64,000 nucleotides of DNA, from positions 5,735,001-5,799,000 of the forward strand of contig NZ_CP027860.1 of assembly GCF_003015185.1 (NCBI RefSeq), given 5' to 3'. A model generated the notes under the pieces. It saw only the letters and a program-made list of their open reading frames with translations. It ran no database searches and was not told the DNA's origin. Position 1 is the stretch's first letter; each line of letters begins with the position of its first letter. The stretch comes from Ahniella affigens (GTDB lineage Bacteria; Pseudomonadota; Gammaproteobacteria; Xanthomonadales; Ahniellaceae). Positions 27,073 through 36,141 of this stretch are shown here, piece by piece. Made by a program: the position numbers and the translations under genes.

Positions 27073-29823
27073 ATGAAACCACTGCCGTTACTTGCCGGCC
27101 TGTTGCTGGCCCTGCCGTTCGCTGCCGTCGCCAAGGCACCTTCCAATCCGTCGGCTCCGATCGACATTCCGGCCGAGACCTTCAAGCTCGACAACGGCCT
27201 GACCGTGATCGTGCACACCGATCGCAAAGCGCCGATCGTGGCGGTGAACCTCTGGTATCACGTCGGCTCGAAGAACGAGCGTCCCGGCCGCACCGGCTTT
27301 GCCCACTTGTTCGAACACCTGATGTTCCAAGGCAGTGAGCACAACAAAGGCGAGTTCATTTCGCCACTCGAAGCGCTTGGTGCAACAGACTTGAACGGCA
27401 CGACCGATTTTGATCGCACCAACTACTTCGAAAATATCCCAACCACCGCGCTCGATACGACGCTGTGGCTGGAATCCGACCGCATGGGCCATCTGCTCGG
27501 CGCGATCGACCAGAAAGTGCTCGACGAGCAACGCGGCGTCGTGCAGAACGAAAAGCGCGAGGGCGACAACTCGCCCTATGGCAAGACGTTCGAAAGCATG
27601 CTGATGGGCTTGTTCCCTGAAGGCCACCCCTATCGCTGGGAAATCATCGGCTCGATGGATGACTTGAATGCTGCGACGCTTACCGACGTCAAGCATTGGT
27701 TCGAAACGTGGTACGGCCCCGCGAATACCGTACTGGTGCTTGCTGGCGACATCGATGTGCCCACCGCCAAAGAAAAGGTCACAAAGTACTTTGGCGATAT
27801 TCCGCCAGGCCCTGCGCACACGCGCCTGAAGTCCTACGTGCCAGAGCTTGCTGCAAACAAGCGCGAACTGATGCACGACCGCGTGGGCTTGGCGCGCGTG
27901 ATGCGCGCCTGGACGGTGCCGGGCGTCGGCGGCAAGACGGCCGAGGAGCTCGGGCTTGCGGCACGCATCTTGGGCGGCAGCAAGACCTCCCGTTTGAACA
28001 AGCGACTCGTGCTCGATGAGCAGGTGGCCGCCAGTGTCGCCGTGTATTACTACCCGCTCGAAATTGCCGGATTGTTTGTGGTGCAAGCCGATGCCAAGCC
28101 GGGCGTAGAAATCGCGCAACTCGAAGCCATGATCGATGCCGAACTCGCCCGCTTCCTGAAAGACGGCCCGACCGCCGAAGAAGTGAAGCGCTCGCAGTCG
28201 GTGATCCAAGCTTCGGTGATCCGCGGCGCTGAGCGCATTGGCGGATTTGGTGGCAAGGCCGACATTCTGGCGGAATGCTTCACTTACACCGGCAACCCGC
28301 ACTGCTATCGCGAGTCGCTGTCCAACCTCGCCACCGCAACGCCGGCGTCTATTGCCGCGCAGGCAAGACAATGGCTCAGCCGTCCGAACTACACGTTGGA
28401 AGTGCAACCGTTCCCGGACTACAAGCCCACCGCGTCCACGGTCGATCGCAAAGCCGGAGTCCCGGCCACTACGGCGTTCCCGGATCTCGCCTTCCCGAAT
28501 ATTCAACGCGGGCAACTGGCCAATGGCGTGCCCGTGGTGCTCGCCGAACGTCACGAAACGCCGGTCGTGCAAGTGCGCTTCATGTTTGACGCTGGTTATG
28601 CGGCCGACTTCGGGCGCAAGCTTGGCACTGCCGGGTTCACGCTCGGCATGCTGGATGAAGGAACCGGCAAGCGCAATGCCGTGCAGATTGCCGAAGAGGC
28701 CGAGCTGCTCGGTGCGCAATTTGGTACCTACTCGTCGCTCGATGCATCGGGCCTTGGTCTGTCGGCGCTGAGTCAAAATCTGCAGCCGTCGTTGAATCTC
28801 GTTGCCGACTTGCTGATGAATCCGAGCTTTCCGAGCAAGGAGATGGAACGGGTCCGCGGGCAATGGCTCGCCAATCTGGAGCAGGAAAAGAAGGAGCCGA
28901 ATTCGCAGGCCATGCGCGTGCTGCCGCCGCTGATCTATGGCGATCAGCATCCCTACGGCATTCCGTTGACGGGCAGTGGCACCGAAGCCTCGATCAAGAG
29001 CATCTCGGCCGACGATATGCGCGCGTTCCATCGCGACTTCGTCCGCCCCGACAATCTGACGATTGTGGTCGTTGGTGATACCGACATGGCGGCGATCACG
29101 GCGGCGTTGAACGAGGCAGTCGGGAGCTGGAAGCCGGCAGCATCGGCACGTCCGACCAAGTCCCTGCCCACTGTCGAGCGGCCAAAAGCTGCGCGTGTGT
29201 TTCTGATCGATAAACCGAATGCCGAGCAAAGCCTGATCCTGGCCGGTGAGACCTTGCCGCCGGCGTCGGCTCCGGATTACTTGCAAACAAACACGGCGAT
29301 CTCTGCGTTTGGGGGCCTGTTCAGTGCACGCCTGAACATGAACCTGCGCGAAGACAAACATTGGGCTTACGGCGCCTATGCCTGGGCCGGCCCCGCTCGC
29401 GGCCAACGCCTGATGTCAGCCAGCGCCGGGGTGCAATCCGACAAGACGATTGAGTCGCTGCAGGAAATGCAACGTGAGTTTGTCGAACTCGTCAGCACGC
29501 GCGAAATCACCGCCGACGAGTTGCAGTCGGTCATCAATAACGACGTGCGCAGTCTGCCGGGTTACTACGAAACATCAGGCGCCGTGACGGCTGAAATCTC
29601 CAACATGGTGTTGTTCGGTCGCCCGGACGATTACGTCCGCACGATGAAGGCGCGGACCGAAGCGCAAACGCTGGAGCAGGTGCGCCAAGCGGCCAAGCAG
29701 CACATTGATCCGAATGCCCTGACCTGGGTCATCGTTGGCGATCTCAAAAAGATTGAGGCCGGGATTCGCGCCCTGAAACTCGGTGAGGTTCAGGTGATCG
29801 ATCCGGACGCCAGCACGCACTGA
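27073..29823 (+). CDS. Secreted M16-family zinc metallopeptidase (two-domain)
   Basis: A 916-residue periplasmic or exported pitrilysin-like peptidase. Signal peptide MKPLPLLAGLLLALPFAAVA. The inverted zinc motif HLFEH (His78, Glu81, His82) lies in the first M16 half, with the downstream glutamate in NEKREGDN. The second half (from about residue 470, QLANGVPVVLAERHETPVVQV) repeats the fold without the zinc motif, as usual in this family. Likely role: degradation of peptides in the envelope. The ATG at 27073 begins the signal peptide. A perfect hairpin terminator follows. Confidence 0.93.
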   Translation: MKPLPLLAGLLLALPFAAVAKAPSNPSAPIDIPAETFKLDNGLTVIVHTDRKAPIVAVNLWYHVGSKNERPGRTGFAHLFEHLMFQGSEHNKGEFISPLEALGATDLNGTTDFDRTNYFENIPTTALDTTLWLESDRMGHLLGAIDQKVLDEQRGVVQNEKREGDNSPYGKTFESMLMGLFPEGHPYRWEIIGSMDDLNAATLTDVKHWFETWYGPANTVLVLAGDIDVPTAKEKVTKYFGDIPPGPAHTRLKSYVPELAANKRELMHDRVGLARVMRAWTVPGVGGKTAEELGLAARILGGSKTSRLNKRLVLDEQVAASVAVYYYPLEIAGLFVVQADAKPGVEIAQLEAMIDAELARFLKDGPTAEEVKRSQSVIQASVIRGAERIGGFGGKADILAECFTYTGNPHCYRESLSNLATATPASIAAQARQWLSRPNYTLEVQPFPDYKPTASTVDRKAGVPATTAFPDLAFPNIQRGQLANGVPVVLAERHETPVVQVRFMFDAGYAADFGRKLGTAGFTLGMLDEGTGKRNAVQIAEEAELLGAQFGTYSSLDASGLGLSALSQNLQPSLNLVADLLMNPSFPSKEMERVRGQWLANLEQEKKEPNSQAMRVLPPLIYGDQHPYGIPLTGSGTEASIKSISADDMRAFHRDFVRPDNLTIVVVGDTDMAAITAALNEAVGSWKPAASARPTKSLPTVERPKAARVFLIDKPNAEQSLILAGETLPPASAPDYLQTNTAISAFGGLFSARLNMNLREDKHWAYGAYAWAGPARGQRLMSASAGVQSDKTIESLQEMQREFVELVSTREITADELQSVINNDVRSLPGYYETSGAVTAEISNMVLFGRPDDYVRTMKARTEAQTLEQVRQAAKQHIDPNALTWVIVGDLKKIEAGIRALKLGEVQVIDPDASTH

Positions 29824-29850
29824 TTCCGCGCGTTCCAAACCATGCACCAA

Positions 29851-29885
29851 GACATCGCCGCCGCTCAGGCGGCGATGTCATTTTG
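29851..29885 (+). terminator. Rho-independent terminator after the M16 peptidase
   Basis: A perfect 12-bp stem, GACATCGCCGCC with GGCGGCGATGTC around GCTCA, followed by ATTTTG. It is 28 bases after the peptidase stop. Confidence 0.75.
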
Positions 29886-29978
29886 GGCGTGCGGCACCGA
29901 CGCGTCCGCCATGCCCCGATCGGCGGTCCGAAGCCCGATCCCGGCAACGTGCCATCGTTGCAAGCCTGATGCCGACAC

Positions 29979-30794
29979 TCAGGCGCCGTCCGATTGCCCG
30001 GCCCGCAGCTGATCATGCAAGGCCGCGCCTTCGGAATCCGATAGCCGAATCAACGTCTGCGAGTCTTCACTGCCGGTGGCCAGATAGTCGTAGTCGACTT
30101 TGTACCAATAGTAGCGACCGCACTCCGGACACTGGTCCAACTCCGGGCCCCGCGTTTGGCCCGGTTGCAGGTCACCCAAATTGGTCAGCTTGCCCGCGGC
30201 AGCTGGAAGGTGTGTGTCCTCGGACTCTCGACCGATCTTTTGCATCGCCGTCTGATGATCAAGGAGCTGGCTGCAGATCGAACACGCGCTGACTGGTTTC
30301 CGCACCGGCTCTGGTGCCACCAGTTGCACGCGCGGCGCGGCTTTGGGCGGCGGCGCCGCGGCGCTGCCCGCAGGCCGCGCTGCGGCGGCGCGCTCGCGTG
30401 CGTAGCGCATCAGCTCGGTATAGTTCTTCAGGGTCAACGGATACAGCCGGACTCGGCCGCTGCGAAACTTCAGGTCGATGTGGTTTAGTACCTGCCCGCC
30501 GGTCTTCGAGAAATAGTAGCCCTCGACCTCTTGCTCAAACTCTGACCACGGCAATTGCCGGCCGTCACGTCTCACGGCGCCGACCAGGTTCAGTTCGCGG
30601 ATGGACTCAGAGAGGCTCCACCAGATCAGCGCTGCCCAAATCGAAATGAAACCAAGACCGCCAGCGATGATCATCCATTCGAATCGCTGCAGGCCAATCA
30701 CGACGAATGTGCCGCCGAAGAATACGAACAGCGCCCCGACACAGCCATGGCGCACATAGAAGTCTTTCTGAAGCTCCGCCCGCAGAATATTCAT
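29979..30794 (-). CDS. Membrane-anchored protein with two CxxC motifs, unknown function
   Basis: A 271-residue protein. Two hydrophobic segments lie near the N-terminus (about residues 20-65), then a region with LPWSEFEQEVEGYYF that looks like a PH-like or DUF3592-style beta domain. A proline/alanine linker leads to a C-terminal part with CSICSQ and CPECGRYYWY, a plausible zinc ribbon. The ATG at 30794 was chosen over 30815 because it directly precedes the MNILRAEL start. No partner gene is adjacent. Confidence 0.7.
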   Translation of the reverse strand: MNILRAELQKDFYVRHGCVGALFVFFGGTFVVIGLQRFEWMIIAGGLGFISIWAALIWWSLSESIRELNLVGAVRRDGRQLPWSEFEQEVEGYYFSKTGGQVLNHIDLKFRSGRVRLYPLTLKNYTELMRYARERAAAARPAGSAAAPPPKAAPRVQLVAPEPVRKPVSACSICSQLLDHQTAMQKIGRESEDTHLPAAAGKLTNLGDLQPGQTRGPELDQCPECGRYYWYKVDYDYLATGSEDSQTLIRLSDSEGAALHDQLRAGQSDGA

Positions 30795-32042
30795 GTCGTC
30801 TGCTCCTGGTTCCACATCGCGATTTCAGCCGGTTGCAGCGTGCCGAGCAAGTCTCGGTGCAAGTCCTGGCGGAGCCGGGCGCGGCACTTGCACCGAGCAC
30901 GCTGCACATTGGGGCCGTGAGTATTGCTGGCGGCAGCGCTCCCATTGAGCGTGGTATGGCCTCGGCTTCTGCTGCGCAGCGGAGCGAAGCCCAGAGCGCT
31001 CGGAGTTGCTCGCCGCACATCCGATCCCCCTATTGTCGTCACCTCGGACTTGATCCGGGGTCTACACAAACGTCCCGTTGTCAAAGCGAGGGCAGCGGGG
31101 TGATGAGCGCCGCTTTATCGACGAATCACGAATGCCGGCACCAATTCGCAAGACTTGCCGGGATTCCGGCCTGCCCGACTGTGTGGAAGTGTTCCACAAT
31201 AGAAGACTCAATTTGAATTTAGCGCTATCGCAAGCAGTCTCAAGCCTTTACAAGCATTGCGTATCCCCGGACGGCGTCAGCCGCGCCTCGCGGTAACAGA
31301 CCCTATTGTCGTCATCCTGGCGCAGCCGGGATCCAGGGCAATCTTGCGTCAAACGATCGATCTTGCTCGCAGTGCGCCAGTGTTGCGAGCACGCCGCAAG
31401 ATCGCACTGGATCCCGGAATCCGCTGCGCGGATTCCAGGATGACGACAATACAGAGCGGGATTGCTCGCCGCACAACCGATGCCCCAATTGTCGTCACCC
31501 CGGCGCAGGCCGGGGGCGAGGCAAACTTGCTGCTGAGCACGCTCCGGAGCGACGCCCATGGCGGTCGGAATTGCTCGCCGCACAACCGATGCCCCTATTG
31601 TCGTCACCCCGGACTTGATCCGGGGTGAGGTTCGAAGTTCCCCCCAAGGGAATGGAGCGCGCCGCAAAACGATGCCGATGCAACAGCACGAACGACGCCA
31701 CGCTCTTTGTCGAAGCCACCAAATAGGCGGGTTCCAACCACGAGTCCAGCACGCAATCCTCAGACACGTCCATTTCGTCGGAATGTCACCCGCCCCGAGT
31801 TCAGATCGATCGCTTGACCCAGTGGACCGTTCGCGCTTCCATCCATATCCCGGAGCCAAGTAAGCGCGTCTGCTCCCGCATTCGGCCCATCGGTTTCAAT
31901 CAGATCGACGCGTTTGGCGGAGTGAACGCATGGCAAAATTCGATCAACACAGCATCTTGCAAACCCGCTACTTGCGTCATTCGCCGGCCTCATCGAGCAA
32001 TGCGCCGCTCCCGATGGGCGCCAAACCCTAGGGCTGATCCAG
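30795..32042. other. Long gap with dispersed palindromic repeats
   Basis: About 1.25 kb without a supported gene. Short repeats are spread from 31003 to 31660 (separate entry). A minus-strand frame at 31760-31993 with readable amino-acid composition has no credible start or neighbour, and may be the remains of a gene. The rest shows nothing clear. The region looks like an accumulation site for small repeats. Confidence 0.55.
31003..31660. repeat. Cluster of short palindromic dispersed repeats
   Basis: At least five units are seen. Three carry 'TTGCTCGCCGCACA' followed by 'CGATSCCCC' and 'ATTGTCGTCACC', then a palindrome such as CCCCGGACTTGATCCGGGG. Two others carry 'GGATCCCGGAATCCGCTGCGCG' in part, or its counterpart CCTGGCGCAGCCGGGATCCAGG. 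Similar palindromes recur at 17.53 and 38.4 kb. This class is widespread in proteobacterial intergenic DNA. Confidence 0.75.
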
Positions 32043-32627
32043 ATGCCAGCGAATCAACATGCATGCCAGCTCCTTGCCCTCGACCGTCCCGCCGCAAGAT
32101 GGTGGGAGACCCTTTCTGCCGAGGCCAAGCGCGAGCTCGAATTGCTTTGGTCCGACCGTGCCGAGAGTTGCCGATTCGCATGCGACGATGGCGAGTGGAA
32201 GGAATTGCCGATCGTTGTTGGCGCCGTGTATTTCCCGGACGAAGATGAAGATGCTGCTGTCGAAGGCGAAGACTGGAATCGGGATCTCTATGAGTATCTG
32301 ATCAATCACCCCGAACTCGCGCTGATCGAACATGGCATCGTTCATCATATTTGCACGCGCCACCCAGAGGCGAGGCGGGTTCTGCGGCAAGGCGTCATAC
32401 CTAAAGACTTCAAGTGCCAGCTTGATCACGATGCGTGCCCCATGCGGACGCTGCTTGCAGTCAAGCCCGGCTTTGACCTTCGCCTAGTTCCGATAGTGGT
32501 TGAAACGAAGGCTGACCCCTCCGTCACGATGCATGTCAACAGAGCTCGCCCCGACACGCCGGCGGGGGTCGCTAATCTCGAAACGTCGTGTTTTCCTTGG
32601 CCTCGCCTTCACGCACTGGAACCCTGA
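32043..32627 (+). CDS. Hypothetical protein, unknown function
   Basis: A 194-residue soluble protein. The first 140 residues look like a folded domain: a helical start (RWWETLSAEAKRELELLWSDR), an acidic stretch (FPDEDEDAAVEGEDW) and a histidine/cysteine-containing part (HHICTRHPEARRVLR, then DHDACPMR). The last 50 residues have less protein-like composition and could reflect frame drift. It stands 93 bases before the cupin gene. No family recognised. Confidence 0.55.
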   Translation: MPANQHACQLLALDRPAARWWETLSAEAKRELELLWSDRAESCRFACDDGEWKELPIVVGAVYFPDEDEDAAVEGEDWNRDLYEYLINHPELALIEHGIVHHICTRHPEARRVLRQGVIPKDFKCQLDHDACPMRTLLAVKPGFDLRLVPIVVETKADPSVTMHVNRARPDTPAGVANLETSCFPWPRLHALEP

Positions 32628-32720
32628 TCGCGCTGGCGCCACCATGAATCGACCTTCCGTAGCGAGCAAGAAACGAATGTCCCGCCCCAGTGCACCAACA
32701 ACTATTCCGAGAAACCAATC

Positions 32721-33050
32721 ATGAAGATGGAAGGCATACCCTTTGGGACGACCGACTGGACGTCGATTCCTCGCACCGAGCACCAAGGAATCACCGGAGT
32801 TGCCTATTGGCGCACGGCGCACTTCGGGAGCATTCGAGTCCGCATGATCGAGTACTCAGCGGGCTACGACGCCGACCACTGGTGTTCCAAAGGCCACATT
32901 CTGCTGTGCTTGAGCGGCGAACTGGAAACGGAACTCGAAGACGGCCGCAGATTCATTCTCAAGCCGGGCATGAGCTACCAAGTCGCGGACGGCGCGGAAC
33001 CGCACCGTTCCCGAACCGAAATCGGCGCCACACTGTTCATTGTCGATTGA
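32721..33050 (+). CDS. DHCW-motif cupin-fold protein
   Basis: A 109-residue single-domain cupin. The two cupin motifs are represented by YDADHWCSKGHILLCLSGELETEL and ILKPGMSYQVADGAEPH. The D-H-W-C run matches the small family I know as 'DHCW motif cupin fold protein', which begins with 'EGIPFGTTDW' as here. Conserved His residues could bind a metal; no activity is established. Length is typical of the family. ATG at 32721 or 32727 may serve. Confidence 0.85.
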   Translation: MKMEGIPFGTTDWTSIPRTEHQGITGVAYWRTAHFGSIRVRMIEYSAGYDADHWCSKGHILLCLSGELETELEDGRRFILKPGMSYQVADGAEPHRSRTEIGATLFIVD

Positions 33051-33410
33051 CGGCAATGCGTGTGAGCCTGTGAGGGCACTGCTACCTAACACCGCCTTCA
33101 AGCGAACTCGCAACAGCGCTCGCCAGCTCGCCTCGAGTTGGTCGATCACTAGCAACCTTCAACGCGAGCATCGAAGTTCCACGGCGCTTACAAGCGGCAG
33201 CGCAGCCCCCATCTTGAATACGACATCACTGGGCATTCGATCGGCGCGAATCACCACCCGTCGCACGTCTCTGGCGGCGTTGCCTACCCTGCGTGATCGT
33301 CAGCCAACAAAGTGGGCCTTCAATGCGGCACGAGGCCGAGGAACCTACCGCGCTGACCTAACAGGTTCGCTCGCTGCGCCCCATCGTCGGAGCGAGTGTC
33401 CTTCGGCCCC
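33051..33410. other. Intergenic gap with possible cassette-site remnants
   Basis: 360 bases without a supported gene. 'ACCTAAC' occurs twice (near 33079 and 33355), the first followed by 'CGCCTTCAAGCG', which recalls the left half of integron attC sites. No matching right half (GTTRRRY) was found, so this remains weak. Confidence 0.35.
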
Positions 33411-33839
33411 TCACTTCCGCACCACCAAATCAAACACCAGCCCAGCCAACACGCCAATAAACGCCGCCATCAGCAATCCGCCGGCAAACGTGCTGTAGGC
33501 AATGCCGACCATCAGGCCGGCACTGACGCCGGCGACAAAACGGACTTTGTGCACGGTGCGGTGCTCGCGACGCCAGGCGGATTCTTTGAACACGGCGAAG
33601 GCGAGCAGGATGGCGACGACGGTGAAGAGGTGGCGCCAGAACACGCCGGGTTGGAACCACGCGAAGTCGCCGAGTGCGAGTCGGAGTAAGCCGCCGATCA
33701 GGGTGACGGCGACCAAGGCGACGACAATCCAACCCGAGACCCAAGGCAGGTTCAATCGGACGCCGCGAGCTTCGGGTGCCTGGGGTGCCAGATGGCGGCG
33801 CCGTTCAGCGCGGTTGTCTCGGGTTCGAATGCGGCGCAT
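33411..33839 (-). CDS. Small integral membrane protein, unknown function
   Basis: A 142-residue protein with a basic N-terminus and about four hydrophobic segments (WIVVALVAVTLIGGLLRLAL; LFTVVAILLAFAVF; VAGVSAGLMVGIAYSTF; AAFIGVLAGLVFDLVV). It begins 12 bases after the PfkB-family kinase stop on the same strand and is likely co-transcribed with it. No family recognised. Confidence 0.7.
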   Translation of the reverse strand: MRRIRTRDNRAERRRHLAPQAPEARGVRLNLPWVSGWIVVALVAVTLIGGLLRLALGDFAWFQPGVFWRHLFTVVAILLAFAVFKESAWRREHRTVHKVRFVAGVSAGLMVGIAYSTFAGGLLMAAFIGVLAGLVFDLVVRK

Positions 33840-33851
33840 GACGTCGTCGGT

Positions 33852-34790
33852 CTACAGCGCGAGCGCGTAGCCGAACTGCTGGCGGAACTGGTCGGCAAAC
33901 TGCTCGTAGTTGAAGCGCTGGTTCTGGGTGCCGTGATGTTCGATCTTCAGGGCGCCCATCAGGCTCGCAATGCGGCCCGTGGTGGCGAAGTCGCAGCCGT
34001 GCATCAGGCCGAAGATCAGGCCAGCGCGGAAGGCATCGCCGCAGCCAGTTGGGTCGACGACGCGGACTGGGTTCGCGGCAGGAATCTCGAACGTCTGTTC
34101 CTTTGTGTGAATCTGCGCGCCTTTCGGGCCGCGCGTCACGATGTACGCCTTCACGCGGCTCGCGATCTCGGCCTCGGTCCAGCCGGTGCGTTCGGCGAGC
34201 AGGTTTGACTCGTAGTCGTTCACGGTCACGTAATCGGCGAGTTCGATGAACGCGCGGAATTCGTCCCCATTGAACAGCGGCATGGCCTGGCCCGGGTCAA
34301 AGATGAATGGAATGCCGAGGTCGGCGAAGTCGCGGGCATGATTCAACATGGCGTCGCGGCCATCGGGTGCGACGATGCCGAATTTCACGCCGGCCACATC
34401 GCGCACGCTGGCCTCATGCGAGCGCATCATCGCGCCCGGATGAAACGCGGTGATCTGGTTGTCGTCCAGGTCGGTCGTGATGAACGCCTGGGCGGTGTAC
34501 AGGTCTTTGATCTCGCGGACTTGGTCCAGGCGAATGCCGCAGGATTCGAAATACTCGCGGTACGGGCCAAAGTCCTGGCCGACGGCGGCCATCGGAATGG
34601 GTTCGCCACCGAGCAGCTTCAGGTTGTAGGCAATATTGCCAGCGCAGCCGCCGAATTCGCGACGCATCCGCGGCACCAGGAAGGCCACATTGAGGATGTG
34701 CACCTTGTCCGGCAGGATGTGGTTCTTGAACTGGTCCTGGAAGACCATGATGGTGTCGTAGGCGAGCGAGCCGCAAATCAGCGCTGACAT
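33852..34790 (-). CDS. PfkB-family carbohydrate/nucleoside kinase (adenosine-kinase-like)
   Basis: A 312-residue ribokinase-fold kinase. The N-terminus MSALICGSLAYDTIMVF and the block EFGGCAGNIAYNLKLLGG form PfkB signature 1, and DPTGCGDAFRAGLIFGL is signature 2 with the catalytic Asp. The opening resembles adenosine-kinase-like members common in xanthomonads. Substrate (adenosine or a sugar) cannot be decided here. Upstream is a repeat-filled gap. Confidence 0.9.
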   Translation of the reverse strand: MSALICGSLAYDTIMVFQDQFKNHILPDKVHILNVAFLVPRMRREFGGCAGNIAYNLKLLGGEPIPMAAVGQDFGPYREYFESCGIRLDQVREIKDLYTAQAFITTDLDDNQITAFHPGAMMRSHEASVRDVAGVKFGIVAPDGRDAMLNHARDFADLGIPFIFDPGQAMPLFNGDEFRAFIELADYVTVNDYESNLLAERTGWTEAEIASRVKAYIVTRGPKGAQIHTKEQTFEIPAANPVRVVDPTGCGDAFRAGLIFGLMHGCDFATTGRIASLMGALKIEHHGTQNQRFNYEQFADQFRQQFGYALAL

Positions 34791-35345
34791 GCTTATTCCT
34801 TGCTTTCTTTGGTCAAAACGGCGGCATGTTGGCGAGGTACGCCGCTAAAGGCAAGGAATTTGCGCGGTGGGTGGGCTGAAGTGGGTCGCTATTGCGGTCG
34901 GTAGGCCTTGTGGATGTACTCAAGTGGCGCTGATGCGTGCGTCAGACCGTTGGCGGCAATGCTTGATTTTGGCGATGGTGCGCTGTCGCAAGGAACCCTC
35001 TCCCCAGCCCTCTCCCACTCGCGTGGAGGGGCGGGTCGTCCCTGTGGCGCGCTTATTCGCGCATCAAACTATCAGTGACGATGCGCGATTTTCACGACGG
35101 TGCAGTGCGGCAAGTAGCCCTCTCCCCAGCCCTCTCCCACTCGCGTGGGAGAGGGAGCGCTCCCTCCCCCGCGATCGCGGGGGAGGGTCGGGGAGGGGGT
35201 TACTTGCGATCAGATAGGCCATTTCGCATGGATTGCGGCAATTCAACAGAACCTTGGTTTGCGGCTTGTTCCATAAGCCGGCCTTCCGGCAAGAGCGCGG
35301 TCTGCATCGCACTTCGGCGGCGCAGACAACGAGTAGACTCCGAGG
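34791..35345. other. Intergenic gap dominated by repeat copy 3
   Basis: About 555 bases between divergent genes. Bases 34978-35215 are a palindrome-rich repeat; the flanks should hold the two promoters, which I could not pinpoint. Confidence 0.55.
34978..35215 (+). repeat. Large palindrome-rich intergenic repeat, copy 3
   Basis: Same orientation and block order as at 17.15-17.45 kb: partial first unit, then 'CTTATTCGCGCATCAAACT', 'ATTTTCACGACGGTGCAGTG', 'AGCCCTCTCCCCAGCCCTC', and the perfect palindromes CTCCCACTCGCGTGGGAG and CCCTCCCCCGCGATCGCGGG with its complement. It ends in TTACTTGCGATCAG. Confidence 0.78.
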
Positions 35346-35858
35346 ATGTCGACGCTCCGCCCTTACTTGCTGGCCCTTCTGATCCTGTGCAGCGTATTGC
35401 TGCCGGGCGCGCAGACCTTGGCGGGGCCAGTCAATTGCGACGACCTGAGTGCCGTCCCGATCGATTTTTCGGTGGACTTCGAAACCGAGGTCCAGCCCAT
35501 TTTCACGGGTGGCTGCGCGAACTGCCACGTGGAGTCCACCTTTCCGCTCGGTGGCCTCAGGCTCGACGCGGGAAAATCGTGGTTTGAATTGGTCAACCAG
35601 CCCAGCTCGCAGTTCGCGAACATTCTGCGTGTGCAGCCGGGATCGGCCGCACAGAGCCTCCTGTTTCGGAAGATCAACTGTGCTGACCCGGCGTTGCCGC
35701 CGACCTATCCGAATCTCGGCGATCGCATGCCGCAGAGCCGCGAGCCGCTCACACTGGAGAATCAGGCACGGATTTACGACTGGATCCAGCAAGGTGCCTT
35801 GGCGACCCCGGCGGTGCCCGATTTAATCAGCAAAGCAGAGTTTGAAACGCGCGGCTGA
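35346..35858 (+). CDS. Secreted cytochrome-c-like protein
   Basis: A 170-residue exported protein with signal peptide (MSTLRPYLLALLILCSVLLPGAQTLA). The heme-binding motif CANCH (Cys57, Cys60, His61) sits in the segment FETEVQPIFTGGCANCH, typical of the small cytochrome-c-like domains found in planctomycete-type and related proteins. A later methionine in GDRMPQ could be the distal ligand. No electron-transfer partner is encoded nearby. Function unknown. Confidence 0.82.
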   Translation: MSTLRPYLLALLILCSVLLPGAQTLAGPVNCDDLSAVPIDFSVDFETEVQPIFTGGCANCHVESTFPLGGLRLDAGKSWFELVNQPSSQFANILRVQPGSAAQSLLFRKINCADPALPPTYPNLGDRMPQSREPLTLENQARIYDWIQQGALATPAVPDLISKAEFETRG

Positions 35859-36141
35859 GCGCCGGGCGCAGTCGTAAGCTACTGATTTTATGAACACTCG
35901 GGGGGCCGCATCGCATGAATCCGGGATTCAAACGAACGTTTGTTGCCGTGCAGCGTGCAATTTGTTTGTGACTTAGTTCACAATGTCACCGCGCTTGACA
36001 CTGTGTGCCGCCAGCGATGGGAATCGCGAGGCCGGCGCGCCGTGCCGAACCAGGCAAGCAGGCGCCAAAAACCACGCTCGTCATACGGTCTGGTCGCGTA
36101 TGGCTCAAATTTGTCTACCAACGTGACCTGGGAGGGTTTTC

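Noticed and set aside
27088-29406. Very long minus-strand open frame opposite the M16 peptidase gene
   Set aside because: It is the antisense shadow of a high-GC gene with strong codon bias. Its translation is rich in Arg, His and Gln with no domain or signal, while the plus strand encodes a clear peptidase.
31248-31859. Minus-strand open frame of about 200 codons
   Set aside because: It runs straight through the palindromic repeat cluster, so its translation is repeat sequence and not a gene.
31760-31993. Minus-strand open frame of 77 codons with protein-like composition
   Set aside because: No ribosome-binding site, no recognisable domain and no neighbour to support it; at most a gene remnant.
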